Assembly (NCBI GenBank): GCA_003244205.1
Contig: QHBW01000032.1
Coordinates: 1-64,000, forward strand
Source of the DNA: Solirubrobacterales bacterium
GTDB lineage: Bacteria; Actinomycetota; Thermoleophilia; Solirubrobacterales; Solirubrobacteraceae
DNA length: 64,000 nt
Reading direction: 5' to 3'
Part shown: piece by piece, positions 8,599 through 16,510 of the stretch
Numbering within the stretch: the stretch's first letter is position 1
How the letters are laid out: every line of letters begins with the position of its first letter
Position numbers and translations under genes: made by a program
Notes under the pieces: model-generated
Seen by the model: only the letters and a program-made list of their open reading frames with translations
Database searches by the model: none
Told to the model about the DNA's origin: nothing

Positions 8599-9300
8599 TT
8601 GAGCGAGAGCGGGCGCTCGTGGCTCGTCATCGCGACCTGCTTGGCGTTGGCCATCGCGGGTTATCTGTTCTTCCTCAAACCGTACATGCGAGATGCGTCG
8701 AAGATCGACGAGGTCTTGAATGCGCGCAGCACGTGGGAGGTGAGCATGCAGGCCTACCTGCTGCACGGACCGATCGCGTCTGAGACGTACCGCATCAGCA
8801 ACAACAACGGTGCAGTGAAGTTCTTCTTCTCCGCTACGGATCGAGACGGAACGCTGACCAAGCAGTTCGACGTGCCGCTCAGCGGGCCGAGTGGCACCTT
8901 CTTGTTCGAGCAGCTGCGCGCGGACGGCATCTGGGAACTTGATGACAAGGCGATGTTGCCGGAACCGCGCGAAGAGTATGTCGTCGAGGTCGCTCAGACG
9001 CTCGGCAACGAAGGGGGAAGCCGTGCGTTCGGCTTCTCCGACCCGCATTATTGGGCCACCACCAAGTCGGAAGAATTCCAGCTGCGCATGCCGGCCAAAT
9101 CGATGAAGAAGCTCAACGTCTCCAGAGTGGGATCGTCGGGGCGTACGCTGCGAGACCCGCGCTACCTCAAGGTTGTCAGCGAGATCAAAGGGTTTGGTCC
9201 GCAAAGCGTTTTGCAAGCCGAAGAGCTGATCCGCTCGGAGCTTTCAGCGCCTCGCAAACGCCCGCCGGCAACGCCCAAGAGCAGCAGCGGCGGCGAGTGA
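8599..9300 (+). CDS. membrane-anchored protein of unknown function
   Basis: 233 residues from a TTG codon three bases after the peptidase stop. One membrane helix lies at residues 8-27 (WLVIATCLALAIAGYLFFL), and the rest is outside. The exterior holds a mixed alpha-beta domain (about 40-200) and a proline/serine-rich end. No family is recognised. The last codons overlap the start of the polysaccharide deacetylase (GTGA), so the two are probably made together. Confidence 0.7.
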   Translation: MSESGRSWLVIATCLALAIAGYLFFLKPYMRDASKIDEVLNARSTWEVSMQAYLLHGPIASETYRISNNNGAVKFFFSATDRDGTLTKQFDVPLSGPSGTFLFEQLRADGIWELDDKAMLPEPREEYVVEVAQTLGNEGGSRAFGFSDPHYWATTKSEEFQLRMPAKSMKKLNVSRVGSSGRTLRDPRYLKVVSEIKGFGPQSVLQAEELIRSELSAPRKRPPATPKSSSGGE

Positions 9301-10106
9301 GCCGTCGGGCCTTCGCATCACCAGCGGACCGCGAGGAGCTGCGCAAGAAGCGGCTGCGCTTGGCGGTCATCGCGGTCATCGGAGCCGCCGTCATCTTCAC
9401 CGCGTTGTGGTACACGCTGGAGAACCCGTTCAGCCAGACGTTCGGCACGACGGTGACCCAAGTCCCATTGCAGCAAAAGGTGGTTGCGTTGACGTTCGAC
9501 GACGGCCCCAACCCGCCGTACACGGATCGCATCGTCGAGTACTTGCACAGCCAGCACGTCGTCGCAACCTTCTTCGTCGTAGGGATGGCCGTCGCTGCGC
9601 ACCCGGACATCGTCCGCAAAGAAGTGGCGTATGACGACGCGCTCGGCAATCATACGTGGGATCACGCCCATCTCGTTTTGGAGCGCTCGGCGCACATAGA
9701 ACGTGAGATCGCGCAGACCGACGCGATCATCTTCCGCACCACCGGGGTGCATTCGCGGATCTTTCGCCCGCCGTTCGGAGCTCGCGACTTCGCAGTGTTG
9801 AAGGTCGCGCATCGCATGGGCTACACCGTCGTCATGTGGTCGGTGCCCTTGCCTGGCGACTGGAAACATCCCGCTCCAGCCTTGATCAGCCGGCGCGTGC
9901 TCAAGTATGTGAGCGACGGATCCATCATCGTCTTGCACGACGGCAACCGGGGCCGCGGCGGAAACCGCGAGAGCACCGTGGCGGCCACGCAGCTCATCGT
10001 CACCGCCTTGAAGCACGACGGCTATCGCTTCGTCACGGTGCCCGAACTGTTGGCGATGGGTTACGGAAAGGGCAAGAGGCAGCCGCTTGGGGAGCCGTAT
10101 GAATAG
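9297..10106 (+). CDS. polysaccharide deacetylase (CE4, NodB domain), membrane-anchored
   Basis: Removes acetyl groups from N-acetylated sugars of cell-wall or surface polysaccharide. The GTG at 9297 overlaps the previous stop by four bases; the 82 residues upstream in this frame are shadow sequence. An N-terminal helix (residues 18-38) anchors a 269-residue protein. CE4 motifs: TFDDGPNPP with the catalytic base Asp and metal Asp, NHTWDH supplying the metal histidines, RPPFGARD, and VLHDG near the end. The divalent-metal site is therefore intact. Confidence 0.9.
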   Translation: MSRRAFASPADREELRKKRLRLAVIAVIGAAVIFTALWYTLENPFSQTFGTTVTQVPLQQKVVALTFDDGPNPPYTDRIVEYLHSQHVVATFFVVGMAVAAHPDIVRKEVAYDDALGNHTWDHAHLVLERSAHIEREIAQTDAIIFRTTGVHSRIFRPPFGARDFAVLKVAHRMGYTVVMWSVPLPGDWKHPAPALISRRVLKYVSDGSIIVLHDGNRGRGGNRESTVAATQLIVTALKHDGYRFVTVPELLAMGYGKGKRQPLGEPYE

Positions 10107-10146
10107 CGTTGAACCGCGGGCGATGGGTTTCGAGGCGAAAGAACCG

Positions 10147-11133
10147 CTAGGCGCCGGCCGGCGCGAGCGCGCGTTCATCCTCCTGCGGGATTGCCGGCTC
10201 TTCGATGCGATCGCATAGCTGCCGGAAATTGCAGCTGCGGCACAAGACCCGGTTCTCGGTCATCGGAAAGCGCGCGATGTCCCCGGCCTCGTTGGCAACC
10301 GCATCGGTGAGCCTGCTCGAGACATCCGCGACGTAGGTCGCGATCTCTCGGCGCGCCTCTTCCATTCCTTCGGCGATGTTCGCGATCGTCTCATGGCCGC
10401 CGGCCGTGACATACACCAGATGTGCGGTCATGCGCTCGAGGGGTTGACCAAATTTCTCCTGCACGAACAAGCCGTAGATGGCAAGCTGCGCCAGATCGGG
10501 CTTGAATGGCTTGCCGGTCTTCCAGTCGATGATGTGAAGACCGCCGCGCTCGTCCTCGACCACGAGGTCCGGCGAGGCGTACAAGACCAGACCGTTCAGG
10601 CTCACTCGTCCGTCCGCGACATCTTTTGGGTCGATGAAGCGCAGGCGCTCCTTGGGCACGGCGAACACGCGCCGTCCGAAGCCGCTGTGGGCCAGCCCCG
10701 TTGCGCACGTGCGCAGGGCGGCAATCGCTTCGGCCTGCATCTGCTCGCTCACGCCGCTCTGATAATAGTCCTCGAACAGGATGGCATACCGCTTGACGTC
10801 GGCATGGCGTTGCCAGTCCGCATTGCGAGATTCGCGCAAGCGCTTGAGGAGGCGGCGCTCCATGTCGTCTGCCAACTGACCGGCGGGAACCCCAGCCGCT
10901 CGCTCGCTGCGACGCCGCAGAATCTCACTCAGCTCTTCGTGAAAGGTCTCACCCACGAGCATCGCCAGGTTCTTCATCTGCTTGAGGCGGTAGGCGAGCG
11001 CAGCCTGATCGGGAGCATCCTCGCGCCAGCCGTTCCACGATCCGTAATACTGCCAGTACAACTGCCGCGGACAGCGATAGAACACGCGATGCCGGGACCA
11101 AGAAAAGGCGAATTCGTTCGTCAGATCAGGCAT
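10147..11133 (-). CDS. RecB-like PD-(D/E)XK nuclease with Fe-S cysteines
   Basis: 328 residues. The nuclease core shows SPDLVVEDERGGLHIIDWKTGKP at roughly 188-210, carrying the Asp, Asp and Lys of the PD-(D/E)XK active site. One cysteine near residue 21 (RCPRQLYW) and three in the C-terminal CRSCNFRQLC match the four-cysteine iron-sulfur clasp of AddB/Cas4-type exonucleases. Such stand-alone proteins of the PDDEXK_1 superfamily process DNA ends. No CRISPR array or helicase partner is nearby. It is the first of several reverse-strand genes separated by short gaps. Confidence 0.85.
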   Translation of the reverse strand: MPDLTNEFAFSWSRHRVFYRCPRQLYWQYYGSWNGWREDAPDQAALAYRLKQMKNLAMLVGETFHEELSEILRRRSERAAGVPAGQLADDMERRLLKRLRESRNADWQRHADVKRYAILFEDYYQSGVSEQMQAEAIAALRTCATGLAHSGFGRRVFAVPKERLRFIDPKDVADGRVSLNGLVLYASPDLVVEDERGGLHIIDWKTGKPFKPDLAQLAIYGLFVQEKFGQPLERMTAHLVYVTAGGHETIANIAEGMEEARREIATYVADVSSRLTDAVANEAGDIARFPMTENRVLCRSCNFRQLCDRIEEPAIPQEDERALAPAGA

Positions 11134-11164
11134 GGACGAGCGCCAAGAGGTCGATCACATCCTG

Positions 11165-11602
11165 TCAGCCGCGTCCAAAAAACGGCACAGCGATATCGGA
11201 GTTGCGAAAGAAGAAGTAACCGCAGTTCCCGGCTTGCGACAAGGCCGCCGTCACCGGGATCAGCAAGACGTCAGCCTGCAAGAGGTCCGCTGCTTCTGCG
11301 ACCGGCACGAAGCGCGCCTCGCGCACCGCGGCGTCGGCGGGCCGTGGCGCCGCGTCGTCCCGAGCCTGGACGTGGAAGGTGAAGTTGACCACGTGCAGAT
11401 CTGCCTGGTCGTCGAGCGATTCGCTGACATACGCGAGCTGCCCGACCCGCACGTGCAGCGACGTCTCTTCTAAGAACTCTCGTGCCACCGCCTCGGCGAT
11501 GGTCTCGTCGGGCTGCTGACGCCCGCCTGGCAAAGTCCACAGCGCCTGGGCTTCGCCCGGGTAATCCGACTGAACGAGCAACAGCGTGTCCGCCCTGCGC
11601 AA
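11165..11602 (-). CDS. Nudix hydrolase
   Basis: The Nudix box runs from GGRQQPDE through AVAREFLEETSL, matching Gx5Ex7REUxEExGU except Thr in place of the last Gly. This motif binds Mg2+ and hydrolyses a nucleoside diphosphate linked to another group. The first usable start is TTG at 11602. The frame continues upstream without ATG and encodes ATIHLCTGIL just before it, a plausible first strand of the fold. A start further upstream is therefore likely and its exact site is unknown. Substrate cannot be predicted. Confidence 0.85.
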   Translation of the reverse strand: MRRADTLLLVQSDYPGEAQALWTLPGGRQQPDETIAEAVAREFLEETSLHVRVGQLAYVSESLDDQADLHVVNFTFHVQARDDAAPRPADAAVREARFVPVAEAADLLQADVLLIPVTAALSQAGNCGYFFFRNSDIAVPFFGRG

Positions 11603-11642
11603 GATCCCCGTGCACAGGTGGATGGTGGCTGCGAGCCCCGAT

Positions 11643-11888
11643 TTAGCCGTCCTTGTTCTCGCGGGCGGCGGAATCGCCCGGTTCCTGCGCCGGCGTCTTG
11701 GCGCCGCCCTCTCCCTCGTCTTCGCCCATGCCCGGCCGCTCTTCGTACCCGGGCGCTACATGACGGCTGCCCGGTGCTCGGGGCTTGGGCTCCCGGGAGC
11801 GCTCCGGCGTCGGTTTTTCGCGCTCCGCTTCCGTACGGTTGCGCTCGTCCTGCGGGTCTTGACTGCCTGAAGTGCGTTCCTGTTCCAT
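11643..11888 (-). CDS. short charged, disordered protein
   Basis: 81 residues made almost only of Glu, Arg, Pro, Gly, Lys, Ser and Asp, with no hydrophobic core, so it should be intrinsically disordered. The evidence that it is real is a strong ribosome binding site (GAGGAG, six bases before the ATG) and its position in line with the reverse-strand genes around it. Glu/Arg/Gly-rich short proteins of this kind are sometimes stress-related, but I make no functional claim. Confidence 0.5.
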   Translation of the reverse strand: MEQERTSGSQDPQDERNRTEAEREKPTPERSREPKPRAPGSRHVAPGYEERPGMGEDEGEGGAKTPAQEPGDSAARENKDG

Positions 11889-11936
11889 CTCATCTCCTCA
11901 TGGGATGCGGTGCCGGCAGATTGAACTGACCTTCGA

Positions 11937-12419
11937 TCAGCGGTGGAAGGCGCGCAGTGAGGGCTTGAGCACCATCAGCGCGACCGCCACCAGCGGCGTC
12001 ACCAAAGCGATGATGCCCGCGACGTTCCAACGCGCGGAAAGCCGTTCGTACTCATCCCAATCCAAAGCTCCCGCGGCGACGCCCTCGCGAGCGACCGAAA
12101 GCAACGACCGCTGAGTTCTTGAAATCGGTCCGAACGCTATCCCCGCGATGACGAACATGATGAGCGCCCACAGGATCCATCCCGTGCCGAGGACAGGCAT
12201 GTGGCCGATGGCAGCGGTTCCGAATCCCGCGATGAGCAGCAGGATGACGGCCGGCACGGTGAACCAGCGGTCGGCCTCGATAATGCCGGCCATCGTGTGT
12301 GCGATGATGCGCGCATCGCGCGTGCGGTCGGCCAGGGCCTTCCACAAAATCCCGACGGTGATGTTGCCGACGAACATGATGACCGCAAAGACGTGGATGA
12401 GCTTGAGAACGAGATACAT
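11937..12419 (-). CDS. DUF2269-like integral membrane protein
   Basis: 160 residues with four membrane helices (about 1-22, 50-72, 78-100, 135-155). The opening YLVLKLIHVFAVIMFVGNI and the later GTGWILWALIMFVIAGIAF are typical of predicted membrane proteins of the DUF2269 group, whose function is unknown. The frame is open to 12737 upstream but that part overlaps the DUF885 gene and is shadow; ATG 12419 sits nine bases from the DUF885 stop. Confidence 0.8.
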   Translation of the reverse strand: MYLVLKLIHVFAVIMFVGNITVGILWKALADRTRDARIIAHTMAGIIEADRWFTVPAVILLLIAGFGTAAIGHMPVLGTGWILWALIMFVIAGIAFGPISRTQRSLLSVAREGVAAGALDWDEYERLSARWNVAGIIALVTPLVAVALMVLKPSLRAFHR

Positions 12420-12427
12420 GAGCCTCG

Positions 12428-14053
12428 TCAGCGCCAAAAAGTCGGCTCGATCAGCGCAACCGGTATCGTGCCGTATGACAGCAAGCGGTCGTGGAACGAG
12501 CGCAGGTCGAATGCATGGTTCAGGCGCGATTTCTCCCGCTCGCGCAATTGCATGATCTGATGCTTGCCGACCAGGTACGACATGGGCTGCGTCGGTGACT
12601 GCGTGTAGCGGCGCACTTCGCCGACGGCATTGGGCCGTTCCAGATGCGCCTCGTTGACCAGCATGTCCACCGCCTGCTCGAATGTCATGGCGCCGGTGCT
12701 CAATTTGACGTCGATGACCACGCGACAGGCGCGCCACATCTGGTCTTTCAACTGGAACAAGCGCACGCGGGCGTCGTCGGTGAGACCTTCGTCAAGCATG
12801 AGCTGCTCGCAATACAGCGCCCAGCCTTCGCAAAACACGGTGTTGGACAACACCTTTCGGACGGGCGACTCGACACCGTTGGAAAGCACGAGCTGCAGGT
12901 GGTGGCCCGGGTAGCCCTCGTGGACGTTGGTCAAGAGCATGCCGAAACGATTGTGACCGAGCATCTGCTCGCGACGCTCGGCTAGCGGAAGATCTTGGTT
13001 GACCGGCGTGACGTAGTACAGGCCTTCTTGGCGCGCGTCGAATGCGCCGGCCGGCATGTACGCCGCATACGGAATGGTCGGCCGCATGAACGTCGGCGTC
13101 TCGACGACTTGGAGAGATTCGCCCTTCGGTATCGACACGAGCCCGCGATCCACCACGAACTGGCGCGTATCGGCGACGCCGCGGCGGTAGTGCTCCATCA
13201 GCGAGTCTTCGGGCGGCAGCTCGCGGCTGAATGTCTCCACGAGTTGCGCCCAACTGCGGCCCGGCTCGATGCGTTCGGCGGTTTCGATCAGCTGCGCTTG
13301 CGTCTGCGCCATTGCCTGTTCGCCGAAGGCCAGCAACGCGGCGCAATCCATGTCCAACAGATGTTCGCGGCGCAGCTTGAAATCGAAGAGCTCCCGCCCG
13401 ATGGCGAACGGCATCCCGTTGCGGTGGGCGTGCTCCTCGCTTAAGAATGACCGGTACTCCTCACAGGCTGCGAGCGCCGCGTCGAGCGCCGAGCGCAAGC
13501 GCGGATGCTCGTCGCTGACGGCGCCCACCGTGTCGTGCAGAAATGCGGCCGCGCCTGCCGTCTCCTCAAGGGCGATGTCAGTCCAGATCTTGGGTGAGCG
13601 CTCGAGGTTGCGGCGCGCGGCAGCGAAGACGTCCGGCACTTGTTTGAGCCGCGACTCGAGCGCGGGCAAGCGATCGGCAAGCGGGGCGTAGTCGCGAGCG
13701 AGCAGCGAGTAGACGCCGGACATCGCGATGTTGGGATAGAGCGAGGGGTCGTGCTTGTGAGGCTCGAGCTCGTCTGTCTCACGCACCTGCACTTCAAAGC
13801 GCGAGCACAGCATATGCCAATCGATGCGCTCTTGCGGCGGGAGCTGTTCAGGCTCCCATCGCCGTAGATCGGCGGCATGCTTTTTGGCGGCGGTTTGCCT
13901 ATGGCTGAAGCCTTCCTCGGAAACGTCGGGCATGTCGGCATCGTACCGGTGCACGCCGGCCCAGGTGGCGGTGATGGGGTCGTCTTTGAGGATGTCATCG
14001 ACGACCGATTTGGCCTGTGTCGCAAAGTCACGTTCCATGATGCGGGCCTTCAA
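12428..14053 (-). CDS. DUF885 family protein (probable zinc carboxypeptidase-like hydrolase)
   Basis: 541 residues, the normal length of the DUF885 family. The hallmark segments are HEGYPGHHLQL (about residue 380), resembling the HExxH zinc motif, and CEGWALYCEQLM roughly 30 residues later, which would supply the third ligand. DUF885 members are related to the M32/M2 gluzincin fold and some are annotated as peptidases. No signal peptide is seen. Its start is 77 bases from imuA on the other strand, with the LexA box between them. Confidence 0.88.
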   Translation of the reverse strand: MKARIMERDFATQAKSVVDDILKDDPITATWAGVHRYDADMPDVSEEGFSHRQTAAKKHAADLRRWEPEQLPPQERIDWHMLCSRFEVQVRETDELEPHKHDPSLYPNIAMSGVYSLLARDYAPLADRLPALESRLKQVPDVFAAARRNLERSPKIWTDIALEETAGAAAFLHDTVGAVSDEHPRLRSALDAALAACEEYRSFLSEEHAHRNGMPFAIGRELFDFKLRREHLLDMDCAALLAFGEQAMAQTQAQLIETAERIEPGRSWAQLVETFSRELPPEDSLMEHYRRGVADTRQFVVDRGLVSIPKGESLQVVETPTFMRPTIPYAAYMPAGAFDARQEGLYYVTPVNQDLPLAERREQMLGHNRFGMLLTNVHEGYPGHHLQLVLSNGVESPVRKVLSNTVFCEGWALYCEQLMLDEGLTDDARVRLFQLKDQMWRACRVVIDVKLSTGAMTFEQAVDMLVNEAHLERPNAVGEVRRYTQSPTQPMSYLVGKHQIMQLREREKSRLNHAFDLRSFHDRLLSYGTIPVALIEPTFWR

Positions 14054-14078
14054 AAAGTGAGCATCGGCCCCTTGTCAT

Positions 14079-14092
14079 CGAACGTGTGTTCG
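14079..14092. promoter_or_regulatory. LexA (SOS) box upstream of imuA
   Basis: A perfect 14-base palindrome CGAACGTGTGTTCG. It matches the Gram-positive/actinobacterial-type LexA consensus GAAC-N4-GTTC. A TATACT that can act as -10 begins three bases later (14095), so bound LexA would block RNA polymerase. The box lies between imuA and the divergent DUF885 gene and could affect both. Confidence 0.85.
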
Positions 14093-14129
14093 ATTATACT
14101 GGCACTCCACTCCTCTCCAAAGGCCGGCC

Positions 14130-14936
14130 ATGATGACATCCGCCCAGCAGAAGTCTCGCTCGACGCTCCTTCGGGGTCTCCTGGAAAGCCGGTGGCATGG
14201 CCCTTGCGCGCATGGGCCCATCACATCGACCTCGGGTTGGCCGACCGGCATCCCGGCTCTGGATCACGCGCTTGCACCCGCGGGGTTTCCTCAGGGCCGT
14301 TTGATCGAGATTTTCGGAGAGCGCTCGTGCGGCAAGACCACGGTCGCATATGCCTTGTTGGCCACTTGCACCGCCGCAGAGCGCGTCTGCGCCTATGTGG
14401 ATCCGGAGCATGGCTTTTTCGCGCCAGCTGCGCGCCGCGCCGGCATTGCGCTCGAGCAGATCATCGTGGTGCGGCCGCGCGACCCGGCTGCCCTGCGCCG
14501 CTCGGCTGATGCGCTCGTGCGCAGCGGCGCGTGCGCGGTGGTGGTGCTCGACGGCCGCAGCGTCAGCGAGCTGCAGACGCATCACTGCGCCCGATTGATA
14601 GCACAAGCCGAAAAGACGGGCACGACGCTGGTCGCGCTTTCGCGCGGCGAAAATTCCGCGCTCGCCTCTTTTGCGACGCTGCGCTTATGGATGCGCGGCT
14701 TGTGCGCCCTCTGGCAACCAGGCGCCGACGGCGGCGACAGGCTGTCCGGTTATGGCATCGACGTGGAGATCGTCAAAGCGCGCAGCGCAGCGGCGGGCAA
14801 ATGCGTTTCGTTTGCTTCACCGCTGAGTGACGTCGCGGGCACGTGGCCGCTTGCGGATTCCAACGATGCGCCGTCCGCTGCCGTCAGCGCGGCGGCATCG
14901 AACGTCGTTTTGACTGCGGTCGCAGCCGGATCGTAA
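14130..14936 (+). CDS. imuA: ImuA, RecA-like SOS mutagenesis protein
   Basis: 268 residues of the RecA superfamily. A Walker A motif GERSCGKTT (63-71) and a Walker B-like VVVLDG follow a glycine-rich opening PTGIPALDHAL, as in ImuA proteins. The family is shorter than RecA and lacks its DNA-binding loops in full. ImuA is thought to connect RecA to the ImuB-DnaE2 translesion complex. AAAGG six bases before the ATG is the ribosome binding site. It opens the imuA-imuB-dnaE2 cassette behind a perfect LexA box, so it should be induced by DNA damage. Confidence 0.88.
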   Translation: MMTSAQQKSRSTLLRGLLESRWHGPCAHGPITSTSGWPTGIPALDHALAPAGFPQGRLIEIFGERSCGKTTVAYALLATCTAAERVCAYVDPEHGFFAPAARRAGIALEQIIVVRPRDPAALRRSADALVRSGACAVVVLDGRSVSELQTHHCARLIAQAEKTGTTLVALSRGENSALASFATLRLWMRGLCALWQPGADGGDRLSGYGIDVEIVKARSAAAGKCVSFASPLSDVAGTWPLADSNDAPSAAVSAAASNVVLTAVAAGS

Positions 14937-14941
14937 GCGCA

Positions 14942-16510
14942 ATGCGTCAGCGGATAGCGTGTCTCTTGATCCCGCGTTTTGCAACCGCTGTCTGCGCGCT
15001 GGCGCAACCCGCGCTTGCCGGCCGCCCCTTTGCGGTCGCCGAGGGCTCGTCACATCGCAGCATCATCGCCGCCAACGAACGAGCGCGCGGCGTCTGCGCG
15101 GGCATGACCGCAAAGCAGGCGTGCTGCGCATGCCCCGACTTGACCGTCGTCACGCACGATGAAGCGGCTGAACGAAAGGCGTCGCACGCATTGCTCGACG
15201 CTTTGGAAAGCTGCAGCCCGCAGGTCGAAGGCGCTGAGCCCGGGACATATTTTTTCTCCGCTCGCGGATTGCCGCGAGGCGAGCGCGACGCGCTGGCTGC
15301 CGCTTCCGACCTTGCATCAGCGCTCGGCTTTGCGGCTCACACCGCCGTCGCCGACGACAGATTCACCGCGCGCTGCGCCGCGCTCACCAGAGGCAGCTGC
15401 AGCATCGCGCCCGCACAGGGAAGCTATATCGTGCCGGCAGGCGGCAGCGCTGGCTTTCTCGCGCCGCTCCCTATGACGGTGCTGCCGCTGGCAGCGGGCG
15501 ACGGGCAGCGCTTCGAGCTTTTGGGCTTGCGCACGCTGGGGCAGATCGCCGCGTTGCCGCAGGCGCCCTTGGCGGCGCGTTTCGGCGAGCGCGCGCGCGT
15601 GTACGCCGCCTTGGCCGCCGGCAAAGACGAAACGCCCTTGCGACCGCGCCATGCGGTGACGGTGCATGAAGATCGTTTCGCCTTTGACGGAGCGGTCGTC
15701 ATGTTGGAGCCGTTGCTGTTCGCATTGCGCGGCTGCATCACAAACGTCGCGGCGCGGCTCGCCGGTGCAGCGCAAGTTTGCGATCGCGTCACCATCCAGC
15801 TGCTGTTCGACGCACCATCCGGCGCTGCGGAAGGCGGGGCACAGCGTGGCGATGCTGGTCTTCACATCCCGGTTTCGTTGGCCGAACCCACCGCATGCGC
15901 CAGCACGATGTTCGAGCTGGCGCGCATCGCGCTCGAATCGCGAAACGATTTGCGGCCGGTCGAAGCGGTTGTCGTCCACGCGGTTCCTGCAGGCGAACCC
16001 GCACCGCAGCCCGCGCTGTTCGAGCGCTCGGGCCGCTCGCAGCGCGCGGCGTTGGCCGCCACACTGGCGCGCCTGCATGCAGCCCTCGATCCAGCCGATG
16101 TCGTCACCGTGCAGCCGCAGCTCGCTGCTTCACGGCTGCCGGAGCGGATGCAGCGCGCCACGCCCATCGATTCGCCGCGCCAGTTCGAACGACAACCCAA
16201 CAACAACAAGAACAAGAAGAAGAAGAAGAAGGCCGAAGCTGACGCAGGCTCTCCATTCGATGCGCGCTCGGTTGGCGGAGCCGTAGCCGCCCGCGGCGCC
16301 GCAGCGCTGCGGCTGCTCGTTCCGCCCCAGCCCATGCCGGCGCCGGATGAGCATGCGAGGCGCGCAGGTCCCTTCCGCCTGAGCGAAAGCTGGTGGGAGC
16401 GCCCTGCCGACCGCGATTACTATCAGATGGTCGACCCAAGCGGTGCTCTCGTGCTCGCCTTCCGCGACGTGCGCGACGATCGCTGGTACGTGCAAGGCGT
16501 CTTTGATTGA
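14942..16510 (+). CDS. imuB: ImuB, Y-family polymerase-like adaptor
   Basis: 522 residues. Start ATG 14942 (MRQRIACLLIPRFA) is five bases after the imuA stop; the frame runs further upstream but overlaps imuA. It follows the Y-family layout, but the acidic catalytic residues are absent: the usual Asp-Glu pair is replaced in TYFFSARGL. ImuB proteins are inactive polymerases that bring DnaE2 to the beta clamp. A low-complexity run of Asn and Lys (about 420-432, bases 16198-16230) forms a linker before the C-terminal domain. The stop overlaps the dnaE2 start (TTGA). Confidence 0.88.
   Translation: MRQRIACLLIPRFATAVCALAQPALAGRPFAVAEGSSHRSIIAANERARGVCAGMTAKQACCACPDLTVVTHDEAAERKASHALLDALESCSPQVEGAEPGTYFFSARGLPRGERDALAAASDLASALGFAAHTAVADDRFTARCAALTRGSCSIAPAQGSYIVPAGGSAGFLAPLPMTVLPLAAGDGQRFELLGLRTLGQIAALPQAPLAARFGERARVYAALAAGKDETPLRPRHAVTVHEDRFAFDGAVVMLEPLLFALRGCITNVAARLAGAAQVCDRVTIQLLFDAPSGAAEGGAQRGDAGLHIPVSLAEPTACASTMFELARIALESRNDLRPVEAVVVHAVPAGEPAPQPALFERSGRSQRAALAATLARLHAALDPADVVTVQPQLAASRLPERMQRATPIDSPRQFERQPNNNKNKKKKKKAEADAGSPFDARSVGGAVAARGAAALRLLVPPQPMPAPDEHARRAGPFRLSESWWERPADRDYYQMVDPSGALVLAFRDVRDDRWYVQGVFD

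Noticed and set aside
9051-9296. N-terminal extension of the polysaccharide deacetylase
   Set aside because: Overlaps the upstream membrane-protein gene in another frame and is Arg/Gln-rich; GTG 9297 has the expected 4-base overlap.
10147-11133. Cas4-type nuclease as sign of a CRISPR locus
   Set aside because: No repeats or other cas genes are seen nearby; stand-alone RecB-like nucleases are common.
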